Notes: generated by a model not told the origin, from the letters alone. Counted from the stretch's first letter, positions 1-8,441 are shown. The stretch: DNA of 64,000 bases from Anaerolineales bacterium (GCA_030583925.1 CP129482.1:2232001-2296000); one strand, 5' to 3'. Program-made: numbers and translations.

Positions 1-444
1 GAATCTCCGGTCGTCGCATCCCCGAGCGTTGAATCCACAGCGACAGCCTCCCCGTTGCCGAACTTAACCTCCACAGTCGTCACCTCGACAAATGTGCCGG
101 GAAATACAGCCTCGCCTACGCTCGCGCCAGGTCAGCCGACGCTCACGCCAACATTAGGAATCCTCAAGTATGGGACATTGCCTCCCGCAGTGCCGTTCAA
201 CTCCATCACGTTGTGGAATCGATCCAAGCGACAGGCGTACATCTCGTTGCAAGTAACTACCGTTGAAGGTTATTTTACGATCATCGAATACCCGGTCGAG
301 GGACAAGTAAAGATCAAAGCCCCGCTTGGCTCGTACGTGTATGTCGCCTGGGTTGGCGGAAACAAAATGACGGGTACATTCCGTCTTACTTCTACCGACA
401 GCCTTGTCATCACGCTATTCAAAGATAAAGTAACCGTAAAGTAA
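1..444 (+). CDS. Thr/Pro-linker secreted protein, 5' end cut off by the window
   Basis: The reading frame is open from base 1, so the TTG at 55 is probably not the true start and the N-terminus (expected signal peptide or lipobox) lies outside the window. What remains begins with a Ser/Thr/Pro-rich stretch like the linkers of the next two lipoproteins, followed by about 85 residues with alternating hydrophobic positions, probably a small beta-sandwich. No family is recognised. It lies 24 bp upstream of the next gene on the same strand and probably shares an operon with it. A cell-surface location is inferred only from the linker and neighbours. Confidence 0.6.
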   Translation, partial: ESPVVASPSVESTATASPLPNLTSTVVTSTNVPGNTASPTLAPGQPTLTPTLGILKYGTLPPAVPFNSITLWNRSKRQAYISLQVTTVEGYFTIIEYPVEGQVKIKAPLGSYVYVAWVGGNKMTGTFRLTSTDSLVITLFKDKVTVK

Positions 445-468
445 AAACCATGAAGAAGGAATTAGTGT

Positions 469-1086
469 TTGAAAATGACGCGAAAAATTTTTATCGTTGG
501 AATGATTCTGTGCTTTGCCCTCAGCGCGTGCGGGGGCGAACCCGCCGCGCCCACGCTTAGCTCTGCCGATGTCGGAGCGACGGCTCAAGCGGCGGCTTTA
601 ACTATGATCGCCAATACGCAAGCCGCGATCCCCACCAACACCCCCCTTCCCCCGACTGCTACATTCACATCCACTCCACTGCCAACCGAAACGGCAACAT
701 CCACGCCGACTGTTGACCCGTCTCTGCCAACGGCAACCTTTACGCTTGCGCCGCAATCGTCCGGTCCGACTCAAGACCCGTGCAATAAGATTCTCTCGCA
801 GTGGACAGGACCGACAACCAAGATCCAAGTTACCAACGAGACTCAACCGCAAGGCAACATCGTCTTATCGCTCTACGTTACAACCGCTCAAGGCGAATGC
901 GGATTTATCCCCGTCACTGGCGGATCGTTCTCCGGACCCGCAGGCTATTACAGCGCATCTGCGTTTGTTGACGGTCCAAAAGATTTCAAGGTGTTTGGCG
1001 GCTTCTTACTCAACGGCGGCAGTTGGAGGATCATCGTCAGGAACGATACCATCGTAGCAAAGGGCGGTTGCTACCCGAACTGCTGA
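469..1086 (+). CDS. Lipoprotein with Thr/Pro-rich linker (paralogue A)
   Basis: A 205-residue lipoprotein. A Lys/Arg N-terminus is followed by a hydrophobic segment and the lipobox LSAC, so Cys21 should be lipidated. Next come an Ala-rich region (PAAPTLSSADVGATAQAAAL), a Thr/Pro linker to about residue 100 and a C-terminal domain with four cysteines. The TTG start at 469 has a GAAGAAGGA Shine-Dalgarno sequence 8 bases upstream; an ATG at 475 is the alternative. The Ala-rich segment and linker match the next gene closely, so the two are tandem duplicates with diverged C-terminal domains. The ligand or substrate is unknown. Confidence 0.8.
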   Translation: MKMTRKIFIVGMILCFALSACGGEPAAPTLSSADVGATAQAAALTMIANTQAAIPTNTPLPPTATFTSTPLPTETATSTPTVDPSLPTATFTLAPQSSGPTQDPCNKILSQWTGPTTKIQVTNETQPQGNIVLSLYVTTAQGECGFIPVTGGSFSGPAGYYSASAFVDGPKDFKVFGGFLLNGGSWRIIVRNDTIVAKGGCYPNC

Positions 1087-1113
1087 TGCAGATTTTTCAG
1101 GAGAATTAAGATA

Positions 1114-1710
1114 ATGAAACAAGCAAGAATAATTTTGATATTGACCGTTGTGGCAGGTTTGATCGCCGCGTGCGGCGGTACGCCGGCGGCTCCCACTATC
1201 AGCGTGGAAGAAGTGCAAGGCACAGCCGTCTCCGCCGCGTTGACCATCGTCGCGCAAACGCAGGCGGCGATTCCCACCAACACGCCCGTCCCGCCGACGG
1301 AGACGCCCACATCCACGCCGGCGCCGACGGATACGCCGTTCGAAACGCCAACTTTCCCGGTCGTTCCTACCAACACGCTCGCCAGTGCGGGAGGGGATTA
1401 TTGCGCCACGCGCGTGCTCGGCTCCCCGAAAGGCAATGGAACCACTATCAAGATTCAAAACTCAACAAAATGGCCCGTCAACGTCTCCCTATATTTGAAC
1501 AAGACTGCTCTTGATGAGTGCGGGTATAGAGCCTACAGTCTCGGGAAAAATGGATCGGTAGTAATCACAGATTTGGTGTACGGATGCTATAACCTTTGGG
1601 CATGGAGCACCGATCCTAAGAAATCCTTCAACTCAGCAGGTTATGGCTGTGTCAACAACCCCGATAAATGGACATTTGAAATCCGCGAAGATACGATCAA
1701 ATTCTATTGA
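1114..1710 (+). CDS. Lipoprotein with Thr/Pro-rich linker (paralogue B)
   Basis: A 198-residue lipoprotein with a signal peptide ending at the lipobox IAAC. It carries the same Ala-rich segment (AALTIVAQTQAAIPTNTP) as its neighbour, then a Thr/Pro linker and a Cys-containing domain of about 90 residues (four Cys) that may be disulfide-bonded outside the cell. AGGAGAA lies 10 bases before the ATG. It is 27 bp from the preceding paralogue. Only its surface location is supported; the function is unknown. Confidence 0.8.
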   Translation: MKQARIILILTVVAGLIAACGGTPAAPTISVEEVQGTAVSAALTIVAQTQAAIPTNTPVPPTETPTSTPAPTDTPFETPTFPVVPTNTLASAGGDYCATRVLGSPKGNGTTIKIQNSTKWPVNVSLYLNKTALDECGYRAYSLGKNGSVVITDLVYGCYNLWAWSTDPKKSFNSAGYGCVNNPDKWTFEIREDTIKFY

Positions 1711-1810
1711 TAGCAGCAGTCTGCAAAGTCAAATCAAATTCCACAAGAACGGTGAGCAGCGCGCTCGCCGTTCTTTATTTGACCTCTTGCATAAGTGTTT
1801 CTTGCTCTGT

Positions 1811-1866
1811 CACAGAGTCCACAGAGACCTTTGAGAAATTCTCTTTTTTCTCTGTGTTCTCTGTGG
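1811..1866. repeat. Family D palindrome (CACAGAG repeat)
   Basis: Inverted repeat with arms built from CACAGAGTCCACAGAG and TCTCTGTGTTCTCTGTGG around a TTTGAGAAATTCTC centre. Two similar copies lie at 8186-8242 and 38091-38149, all between genes. Confidence 0.75.
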
Positions 1867-1888
1867 TAGATGGACTTTTGCAGGAGAT

Positions 1889-2368
1889 CTATTCAATCTT
1901 ACTCACCGATTCGACCCGCGCGCTCATCAATGCGATCAGATCTGCAACCGCTAGTTTGATGTTCAATCCCCTCTGCCCGCCCGAAACGTGGATTTGCTCG
2001 AACTGCCGCGCAGACGAATCGATGATGACTTGAAATCCCTTGTTGAGCAGGGCAAGCGGAGAAATACCTCCAGCCTGCAAGCCAGTGATCTGCTCCGCTT
2101 CTTTTTCCGTCGGCAAATGGACCTTCTTCTCCCCCAGCGCGGAGGCGAGCGCTTTCAAATCCACAACGGAATCGCCGGGGACTAATACCAGCAACGGTTT
2201 TTTCGGCTTATCGCGCAAAACCACAATCGTCTTGAAAATAGATGCGGGGTCAACCTCAAGCAAACGCGCCGTTTCCTGCGCGCCCCGTTTCTCTGGCGAG
2301 AGTTCAAAAGCGGTGTATGGAATTTTGCGCGCATCGAGCAAGCGCGTCACGTTGTTGACGATTGTCAT
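1889..2368 (-). CDS. ybaK: YbaK/EbsC-type Cys-tRNA(Pro) deacylase
   Basis: A protein of about 159 residues from the ATG at 2368, chosen because AAGGAG lies 8 bases upstream; the frame stays open to 2518 but that extension has no family character. The body (LLDARKIPYTAFELS, then ETARLLEVDPASIFKTIVV, then LLVLVPGDSVVDLKALASAL, then LQAGGISPLALLNKGFQVIID) matches the YbaK/aaRS-associated editing domain, which hydrolyses mischarged Cys-tRNA(Pro). The conserved lysine of the FKTIVV segment and the GGISPL loop are present. Length is normal for the family. It is transcribed divergently from rel. Confidence 0.9.
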   Translation of the reverse strand: MTIVNNVTRLLDARKIPYTAFELSPEKRGAQETARLLEVDPASIFKTIVVLRDKPKKPLLVLVPGDSVVDLKALASALGEKKVHLPTEKEAEQITGLQAGGISPLALLNKGFQVIIDSSARQFEQIHVSGGQRGLNIKLAVADLIALMSARVESVSKIE

Positions 2369-2487
2369 GAACAAGGCTCCTTGGAAACAACTCCCTCCAT
2401 TGTAACGGAAACGCGAACCGGATGACGACGCCCAACAGCGAGCGCGTCGCGCCGCGCGGGGTAAGAAATGATTTCCCGGCGGCGTAG

Positions 2488-2493
2488 TACAAT
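2488..2493 (+). promoter_or_regulatory. -10 box of rel, leaderless
   Basis: TACAAT ends 6 bases before the ATG of rel, which would place transcription start on the start codon. No Shine-Dalgarno sequence is visible. Confidence 0.5.
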
Positions 2494-2499
2494 CTACGC

Positions 2500-4728
2500 A
2501 TGAAATCGGCAACAACAACTGTACCGCACGAAAAATTGCTGGAACAACTTCCCGATAATTACACCGCCGCAGAGCGGGAAGTTGTCCAGCGCGCCTACCG
2601 CATGGCGGAAGAGGCGCATCGCGGGCAAAAACGGAGTTCCGGCGAACCGTATATCAATCACTGCATTGCGGTTGCCAGCATCCTCGCCGAATTGCGCGTC
2701 CCATCGGAAGTGGTCGCGGCGGCATTGCTCCACGATACGGTGGAAGATACGGCAATCACCCTCAGCGATATCCGCCGCGAGTTCGGAGATACGATTTCCA
2801 TCCTTGTAGACGGCGTGACCAAGTTGACGAACCTGCCGCGCGTCTCACGAGGCGATCAACATGCAGGAAAACCGGATCAAGCCGACGGGGAGGATGATCC
2901 GGCTTTCGTCGAGCCGGGCAACGGGCGAGCCCGCGACCGCGACCTGAAATCCGAAACGCTTCGCAAAACGTTTTTGGCGATGGGTGACGACGTGCGCGTG
3001 GTGTTGATCAAACTCGCCGACCGTCTGCATAACATGCGCACGCTCGGCTTCACGCCGGAGGCAAAACAAAAGCGCATCGCCAAGGAAACGCTCGATATTT
3101 TTGCGCCGCTTGCTAACCGGCTCGGCATTTGGCAGATCAAGTGGGAATTGGAAGACCTCGGCTTTCGTTACCTCAACTCGGAAAAATATAAAGAGATCGC
3201 GGAGCAGTTACAAGAAAAACGACCGGACCGTGAACAACAGATCGAAGACATCAAAGATAAATTATTGAAACTGCTCGCAAGCAACAAGATCGAGGCGGAC
3301 ATCAGCGGGCGACCCAAACACATTTATTCCATCTACAAGAAGATGACGCAAAAAAGAAAATCGTTTGACCTCGTCCGCGACGTGCGCGCGATGCGACTGA
3401 TCGTCCCCGATGTGCCGTCTTGTTATGCCGCGCTGGGCGTGATCCACACCACGTGGCGACCGATCCCCGGCGAATTCGACGATTACATCGCCGCGCCGAA
3501 GGAAAATTTTTATCAATCCTTGCATACGGCGGTGATCTACGACGACGGCAAGCCGCTCGAAATCCAGATCCGCACACAGGAAATGCACGAGAACGCGGAG
3601 TATGGTATCGCCGCCCACTGGAAGTATAAAGAAGGCGCGCGGCGCGACAAATCCTACGAACAGCGTATCAACTGGCTCCGCAACATGATGGAATGGAAGT
3701 CCGACGTGCACGACGCGCAAGAATTCGTCGAAAGCATGAAAACGGACGTGTTCCAAGACCGCGTCTACGTTTTCACGCCGCGCGGCGACATTTTCGACCT
3801 CCCCATCGGCTCGACGCCGATTGATTTTGCGTATCATGTCCACACAGACATCGGTCACTGCTGCCGCGGCGCGCGCGTGAACGGAAAGCTCATCCCGCTG
3901 CACCAAGAGTTGAAGACCGGCGACCAGGTTGAAATCCTGACTGCGAAGCGAGGCGGACCTAGCCGCGATTGGTTGAATCCAAATCTTGGGCTGGTCAAAA
4001 CACAACGCGCGCGCTCCAAGATCAAAGCCTGGTTCAAAAAGCAGGAGGACGCGCAAAACCTCACGCAAGGACGCGCCGCCCTCGAACGCGAATTACAGCG
4101 GCTTGGCATCTCCGAACTCAACTTTGAAAAGATGGCGCGCGAGTTCGGATACAAAACTCAAGACGAAATGTTCATCGCCGTCGGGTGCGGAGACCTCTCG
4201 CTCAGCAAGATCATCCGCTTGATGGAAGAGACCGAAGAAACTGCCGACATTCTAAAAGTTACAACCACCGCGCCCAAGAAACACTCAGGCGATGCCGTAG
4301 AAGTGGTCGGGTTGAAAGGCTTGCTGTGGCAAATGGCAAAGTGCTGCAACCCTATGCCCGGCGACCAGATCATCGCCTACGTTACGCGCGGGCGCGGCGC
4401 GACGATTCACCGGCAAGACTGTCCGAACATTTTGCATCGAGACGACACAGAACGACTCCTGCAAGTAGATTGGGGAACCACGCAACAAACTTTTGCGGTT
4501 CCTGTCACAGTGAAAGCCTACGACCGCGAAGGCTTGCTCGGCGACGTTTCCACCCTGCTCCAAAACGAAGGCGTCAACATTGCCGATGTCGGAGTCAGTT
4601 TCAATCGTAGTGTGGCAGACATGAGATTGGTCGTCGAGGTGCGCGACCTCGAACAACTCAGCCGCGTGCTGGCGCGCCTCGAAAGCCTGCCGAATGTGTT
4701 GGAAGCGCAACGGATAAAGCCCGGATAA
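2500..4728 (+). CDS. rel: RelA/SpoT-family (p)ppGpp synthetase/hydrolase
   Basis: A 742-residue alarmone enzyme with the full Rel layout: HD hydrolase (HDTVED at 78-83, then LADRLHNMRTL), synthetase (about 265-375, HIYSIYKK, YQSLHTAV, EIQIRTQEMHENAEYGIAAHW), TGS (about 418-480), and a C-terminal ACT-type domain. The hydrolase residues are intact, so the protein should both make and degrade (p)ppGpp. Two oddities: a Gly/Asp/Arg-rich insert at about 113-150 within the HD domain, and EFDD at 325-328, where bifunctional enzymes usually carry RxKD. The gene looks monocistronic or at the head of the following genes, 43 bp before moeA. Confidence 0.95.
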   Translation: MKSATTTVPHEKLLEQLPDNYTAAEREVVQRAYRMAEEAHRGQKRSSGEPYINHCIAVASILAELRVPSEVVAAALLHDTVEDTAITLSDIRREFGDTISILVDGVTKLTNLPRVSRGDQHAGKPDQADGEDDPAFVEPGNGRARDRDLKSETLRKTFLAMGDDVRVVLIKLADRLHNMRTLGFTPEAKQKRIAKETLDIFAPLANRLGIWQIKWELEDLGFRYLNSEKYKEIAEQLQEKRPDREQQIEDIKDKLLKLLASNKIEADISGRPKHIYSIYKKMTQKRKSFDLVRDVRAMRLIVPDVPSCYAALGVIHTTWRPIPGEFDDYIAAPKENFYQSLHTAVIYDDGKPLEIQIRTQEMHENAEYGIAAHWKYKEGARRDKSYEQRINWLRNMMEWKSDVHDAQEFVESMKTDVFQDRVYVFTPRGDIFDLPIGSTPIDFAYHVHTDIGHCCRGARVNGKLIPLHQELKTGDQVEILTAKRGGPSRDWLNPNLGLVKTQRARSKIKAWFKKQEDAQNLTQGRAALERELQRLGISELNFEKMAREFGYKTQDEMFIAVGCGDLSLSKIIRLMEETEETADILKVTTTAPKKHSGDAVEVVGLKGLLWQMAKCCNPMPGDQIIAYVTRGRGATIHRQDCPNILHRDDTERLLQVDWGTTQQTFAVPVTVKAYDREGLLGDVSTLLQNEGVNIADVGVSFNRSVADMRLVVEVRDLEQLSRVLARLESLPNVLEAQRIKPG

Positions 4729-4750
4729 ATACGAGGCGCTCAATACGCAG

Positions 4751-4756
4751 TATAAT
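4751..4756 (+). promoter_or_regulatory. -10 box of moeA, very short leader
   Basis: TATAAT lies 15 bases before the moeA ATG, implying a 5' leader of about 9 bases without a Shine-Dalgarno sequence. Confidence 0.45.
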
Positions 4757-4771
4757 GTCGCCGCTTCTACC

Positions 4772-6004
4772 ATGACATTGCTCAGCGTCACCGACGCGCG
4801 CGAGCGCATCATCTCCAAATTTCAACCTGTCGCGACCGTATCCCTGCCGCTCGTCGAGTCGTTGAACCGCATTTTGGCAAACGATGTTGCGGCGACTAGC
4901 GACCTCCCCCCATTCGACAATTCCTCGATGGATGGGTTTGCCGTCCGTTCCGCCGATCTTGCGGATGCAAACCCCGCTTCGCCGCGCCGATTACGCGTGG
5001 TCGCAGACATCCCAGCCGGAACCGTGCCGACAGTTTCCCTCGCGCCCGGCGAAGCCGCGCGCATCATGACCGGCGCGCAAATGCCCGAGGGCGCTGACGC
5101 CGTGATTCCCGTCGAAGAGACCGACTTTCACAACCGCGACGCCGGATCGGCTCCGCCGGAATTCGTCAACATTCAAAGAGCAATCAACACAGGAGATTAC
5201 GTCCGCCCGCGCGGCTCCGATGTGCGCGCCGGTGCTGTTGTGCTTCACAAAGGACACGCGCTCAAGCCGCAAAGCATAGGTCTGCTCGCCATGCTGGGAG
5301 TTACTCAAGTGGAAGCGCATCGCAAGCCGCGCGTCGCGCTATTCTCCTCCGGCGATGAATTGCTGGATGTGGACGCGCCGCTCGCGCCGGGCAAGATCCG
5401 AGATTCGAATTCCTACATGCTCGCGGGGTTAATCGAATCGACCGGCGCGGAGGTCATCAAACTCGGCGTGGCGAAAGATAATTTTGATTCGGTCAAATCT
5501 CTGCTTGATAAAGCCGCAAGCGGGAAAGCGGATTTGATCCTCTCCTCCGCCGGCGTGAGCGTAGGCGCCTTCGATTTTGTGAAGAGCGCGCTCGAATCGA
5601 ACGGCGCGATGGATTTCTGGCGCGTGAACATGCGCCCCGGAAAACCGCTGGCGTTCGGCGATTACAAAGGGATTCCATTCATCGGCTTGCCGGGCAACCC
5701 CGTTTCGGCGTTCGTGGGATTCGAAGTCTTCGTCCGTGCGGCGCTGGGGAGGCTGAGCGGCTTGCTAGGTTGGAGCAGGCAAACCGTCCGCGTACGATGC
5801 GAAGAGGAAATCCAATCCGATGGACGCGAGAGTTATCTGCGCGCCCAAATCCACGAAGAAAACGGCGTCTGGACGGCGCGTCTGACCGGTCATCAGGGCT
5901 CAGGCAATCTGCTTTCATTGGTGAAGGCAGACGCTTTACTAATTATTCCCGCTGGTGTAAAATGCGTGCCTGCTGGTCAGGAAATCAACGCATGGATTGT
6001 ATGA
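4772..6004 (+). CDS. moeA: Molybdopterin molybdenumtransferase MoeA
   Basis: A 410-residue protein, the usual length for MoeA, which inserts molybdate into adenylyl-molybdopterin. Visible signatures are DLPPFDNSSMDGFAV near the N-terminus, ARIMTGAQMPEGADAVIPVE, the MoCF-like GDEL and DSNSYML stretch, the SAGVSVGAFDFVK loop, and GLPGNPVSAFVGFEVFV. No other molybdenum-cofactor gene is in the window. The VKOR-like gene begins 6 bp after its stop, so the two are probably co-transcribed, although the functional link is not obvious. Confidence 0.95.
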   Translation: MTLLSVTDARERIISKFQPVATVSLPLVESLNRILANDVAATSDLPPFDNSSMDGFAVRSADLADANPASPRRLRVVADIPAGTVPTVSLAPGEAARIMTGAQMPEGADAVIPVEETDFHNRDAGSAPPEFVNIQRAINTGDYVRPRGSDVRAGAVVLHKGHALKPQSIGLLAMLGVTQVEAHRKPRVALFSSGDELLDVDAPLAPGKIRDSNSYMLAGLIESTGAEVIKLGVAKDNFDSVKSLLDKAASGKADLILSSAGVSVGAFDFVKSALESNGAMDFWRVNMRPGKPLAFGDYKGIPFIGLPGNPVSAFVGFEVFVRAALGRLSGLLGWSRQTVRVRCEEEIQSDGRESYLRAQIHEENGVWTARLTGHQGSGNLLSLVKADALLIIPAGVKCVPAGQEINAWIV

Positions 6005-6010
6005 GGCTGC

Positions 6011-6433
6011 ATGAATAAACGACTTTCGCAAGCGGCAATTGTGCTCACGATCATCGGTCTGCTTGTTTCGATCTACATGACCATTTACAAAATTACATCC
6101 AATGACAATATGTGCATCGGCTCGAAGGATTGCTCGGTGGTGAACGCCAGCCGCTATTCCGAAGTAAACGGAATTCCCGTTGCAGTCATCGGCGTAGCGG
6201 GTTACCTAGCCCTGCTCGCCATTCAAGCGCTCGAAAGAAAACCCGGCTTTTTTCAACAGAACGGCACGATGATCTTCTTCGCGCTCTCGGTCACAGGGTT
6301 TTTATTCACCCTCTACTTGATCTTCCTTGAGGTCGCGCTGATCAAAGCCTATTGTCCGTTCTGCATCACATCACAGGCTGCGATGACCTTGATCTTCGTG
6401 ATTTCGGTCATCCGCCTTATCAAACAACCTTAA
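6011..6433 (+). CDS. VKOR-family membrane thiol oxidoreductase
   Basis: A 140-residue protein with four predicted membrane helices and the VKOR cysteine pattern: a loop pair at Cys35 and Cys41 and the membrane CPFC pair at 115-118. Bacterial VKOR homologues reoxidise periplasmic thioredoxin-like proteins during disulfide formation and pass electrons to quinone. This copy is the bare membrane domain without a fused thioredoxin, so it needs a separate partner. The cysteines in nearby secreted lipoproteins could be clients (inference). It starts 6 bp after moeA. Confidence 0.88.
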   Translation: MNKRLSQAAIVLTIIGLLVSIYMTIYKITSNDNMCIGSKDCSVVNASRYSEVNGIPVAVIGVAGYLALLAIQALERKPGFFQQNGTMIFFALSVTGFLFTLYLIFLEVALIKAYCPFCITSQAAMTLIFVISVIRLIKQP

Positions 6434-6446
6434 TCAGGAGGAGTGA

Positions 6447-6671
6447 ATGCCCCGTATCAAGTGTCATTACGCCGATTGTGTATTTTTAGATGAGGGATAT
6501 TGTAGCGCCGCCGCAGTGGAACTTGATCCAGACACCGGTTGCGCCACGTATTCGCCAAGCGATGAGGCGAAGGAAAAGGACGATTGGGACGAAGAAGAAG
6601 CGGAAGAATGGGAAGACGACGAAGAAGATGAAGACGACGACAATTGGGATGAGGAAGACGACGAGTTCTAA
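6447..6671 (+). CDS. Small Cys-cluster protein with acidic tail (DUF1540-like)
   Basis: A 74-residue protein with a good Shine-Dalgarno sequence (CAGGAGGAG, 6 bases before the ATG). Residues 1-38 carry four cysteines (6, 11, 19, 32) in a pattern resembling DUF1540, which may bind a metal. Residues 44-74 are almost entirely Asp, Glu and Trp. The gene is 13 bp after the VKOR-like gene and probably the last of that operon. The function is unknown; the acidic tail could bind cations or a basic partner. The family match is by eye. Confidence 0.75.
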   Translation: MPRIKCHYADCVFLDEGYCSAAAVELDPDTGCATYSPSDEAKEKDDWDEEEAEEWEDDEEDEDDDNWDEEDDEF

Positions 6672-6703
6672 CGGTTCTCTCCCCCATTGAAATTGATTCG
6701 CCA

Positions 6704-6756
6704 GCGTAGGGGCGGCGCGCATCCTGAGCATTGACGCAGGACGCCCGCCCCTACGC
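6704..6756. repeat. Family A palindrome overlapping a stop codon
   Basis: Arms GCGTAGGGGCGG (6704-6715) and CCGCCCCTACGC (6745-6756) pair perfectly. The right arm contains the stop codon and last codons of the methyltransferase on the minus strand, so the element may have replaced the original 3' end of that gene. It could also terminate transcription from both sides. Confidence 0.8.
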
Positions 6757-7527
6757 GTTTAACGCATACAACAACACGCCCGCCGCCACAGCAAGGTTCA
6801 ACGAACTCACCCTCCCTTGCATTGGCAAGGACACGGTGACATCGCAAGCATCGGCTTGTTCGGGGGAAAGTCCTTTTTGCTCGCTGCCCAAAACCAAAAT
6901 CCATGGAGCGCTCGGCGCAAAGGTTCGGTAATCCTTCTCGGCATGAGAGGATGTGCCGACGAGTTGAAATTTCCCTGCACGCGCCCACGCGACGAACTCG
7001 GCGAACGAAGCGGACACGACCGGCTTCCAGAAGATCGCGCCCATGCTCGCGCGGATCACGCTTGGATGATATAGATCCACGCCGCCATCGAGCAGGAACA
7101 ACGCGTCCGTACCGACTGCATCCATGGTACGGAGGATGGTCCCGACATTGCCGGGGTCTTGAGGAGAGACGAGCGCGACGCCAGTTTTGAGGATTAGAGA
7201 ATTGAAAAATTGAGTGTGGCGTTGGCAAACAACCGCGACGATTCCCTGCGGGTTATCCTTGTCGGCGAGAGATTCCATAACGGCAGGCGAAACAGGCTGA
7301 CCCTTGTCGCCGAGGCGTGAAACGAGATCCGTTGCAAATTTGCTTGCCAGCAAATCGGGGGCATAGAGAAGCGACTCCACCTCCCAGCCTGCCTCCACGG
7401 CTTCGCCAACATGGTGGATTCCTTCGACGAGGAAAGTTCCGCTTTCACGGCGCGCCTTCTTTTGCCGCAATGCCCGCGCCTGCTTGATAAGCGGATTGCC
7501 CAAACTGGTAATGAGAGGTTTCGCCAT
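6751..7527 (-). CDS. SpoU/TrmH-family RNA 2'-O-methyltransferase
   Basis: A 258-residue SPOUT-class methyltransferase. The N-terminal substrate-binding part (ITSLGNPLIKQARALRQKKARRESGTFLVEGIHHV) is typical of 23S rRNA TsnR/RlmB-like enzymes. The knot domain has LVSPQDPGNVGTILRTMDAVG, the ILVLGSEQKGLS loop and the SAM-binding SLPMQGRVSSLNLAVAAGVLLY. It should methylate a ribose 2'-OH in rRNA or tRNA using SAM; the exact target cannot be told. The stop codon sits in a family A palindrome. It is 24 bp downstream of the cupredoxin gene. Confidence 0.9.
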   Translation of the reverse strand: MAKPLITSLGNPLIKQARALRQKKARRESGTFLVEGIHHVGEAVEAGWEVESLLYAPDLLASKFATDLVSRLGDKGQPVSPAVMESLADKDNPQGIVAVVCQRHTQFFNSLILKTGVALVSPQDPGNVGTILRTMDAVGTDALFLLDGGVDLYHPSVIRASMGAIFWKPVVSASFAEFVAWARAGKFQLVGTSSHAEKDYRTFAPSAPWILVLGSEQKGLSPEQADACDVTVSLPMQGRVSSLNLAVAAGVLLYALNA

Positions 7528-7551
7528 CGCGAGGAAGTTTTCCCTACGCCG

Positions 7552-7959
7552 TTATTTGTCGCCTGCGACAACGGTCAACGTGGCGATCATGCCAGAAACA
7601 ATATGTCCTTCCGTCCGGCAGATCACTTGATACTCGCCGGGCTCGTTCGGCGCGGTAAAACTGGTCGCCACATCTGCGCCGGGGACGAGATCCGCCTCCC
7701 AGTACACGTTCGGCTTATCGTCGTCGTCGAAACTGGAACCTGCGTCGGCCCCTAATTTCATGATGACGAAACTATGTACGACCGATCCGTTGTTCACTCC
7801 AGCAAAAGAGATCTCCCGCCCGGCTGGCACAATGAACTCGTTCGGCACAAATTGAAAATCAGCCATAGCCACATTGATCTTGGTTGAGGGCGCTTTTGAG
7901 CCGCAGGCAGTCAACAACAGACAGAGACTCACTACAGCAAGGATAACTAATTTTTTCAT
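7552..7959 (-). CDS. Cupredoxin-domain lipoprotein
   Basis: A 135-residue lipoprotein with lipobox LTAC (Cys19). The single domain has the ligand set of a type 1 blue copper site: His62 (VVHSF), Cys114 (VICRTEGH), His119 and a Met near 124. It should be an extracytoplasmic electron carrier or copper-binding protein tethered to the membrane. It is followed by the methyltransferase gene. There is no adjacent oxidase, so the electron-transfer partner is unknown. Confidence 0.88.
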   Translation of the reverse strand: MKKLVILAVVSLCLLLTACGSKAPSTKINVAMADFQFVPNEFIVPAGREISFAGVNNGSVVHSFVIMKLGADAGSSFDDDDKPNVYWEADLVPGADVATSFTAPNEPGEYQVICRTEGHIVSGMIATLTVVAGDK

Positions 7960-8185
7960 TCAGATCTCCTAAGACAAACTTTTCTGGTTCTCTATGACTT
8001 GTCGTGACAACCCCATTATTTTTAGCAAAGCGTAAAACAAAAACCCCTTAATCGAGCGCCTTTCAAAAATCACGGCAACCCCTAAAGAGCCAATATAGTC
8101 GCGGCTATTGTACTATAATTCTTGAAGCAATGATTTTATGCGAGAATTCAGGGGATGGCGAAAAAGGTGAGTAAAAAATTTCTCT

Positions 8186-8242
8186 GCCACAGAGATCACA
8201 GAGTTCTTTGAGAGAAAAACTCAAAATCTCTGTGGGCTCTGC
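8186..8242. repeat. Family D palindrome (CACAGAG repeat)
   Basis: GCCACAGAGATCACAGAG on the left and AATCTCTGTGGGCTCTGC on the right form an imperfect hairpin like those at 1811 and 38091. Confidence 0.7.
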
Positions 8243-8326
8243 CGTCTCGCACCGTCGTGCTCGCGGCGCGAACGGTGTGGCTTAACACAGACAATTAGCC
8301 ACTCCCAGAATCCATCCAGGCGCTAA

Positions 8327-8413
8327 CCGCGCGGCGATGTCAGCGTGAAGAGCAAAGGGGATATGGATGTCTGGCTCGTGAAAGCGATTAAGACGCAGAT
8401 CACGGGAAAATAA
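8327..8413 (+). pseudogene. Possible C-terminal relic of a class III adenylate cyclase
   Basis: After an in-frame stop at 8324, the frame reads PRGDVSVKSKGDMDVWLVKAI and then ends at TAA 8411-8413. The V-x-VKxKGDM-x-VW pattern is how many class III nucleotide cyclases end. There is no start and no upstream body; a repeat lies just 5'. The match is short and could be chance. Confidence 0.3.
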
Positions 8414-8429
8414 AAAAACGCTCCTGATT

Positions 8430-8435
8430 TATAAT
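8430..8435 (+). promoter_or_regulatory. -10 box, leaderless
   Basis: TATAAT ends 6 bases before the ATG at 8442; transcription should start on or next to the start codon, and no Shine-Dalgarno sequence is present. Confidence 0.55.
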
Positions 8436-8441
8436 TAACGC

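Larger units (their letters stand above)
7960..8441. other. Gene-free stretch with a repeat and a possible gene relic
   Basis: The 480 bases between two divergent genes hold a TATAAT-like box near 8113, a family D palindrome (8186-8242), a possible 3' relic of a coding sequence (8327-8413) and the promoter of the next gene. No intact gene is seen. Confidence 0.6.

Noticed and set aside
3262..4068. 268-residue frame on the minus strand
   Set aside because: Antisense to rel, whose motifs cover the whole region; composition follows the codon pattern of the real gene.
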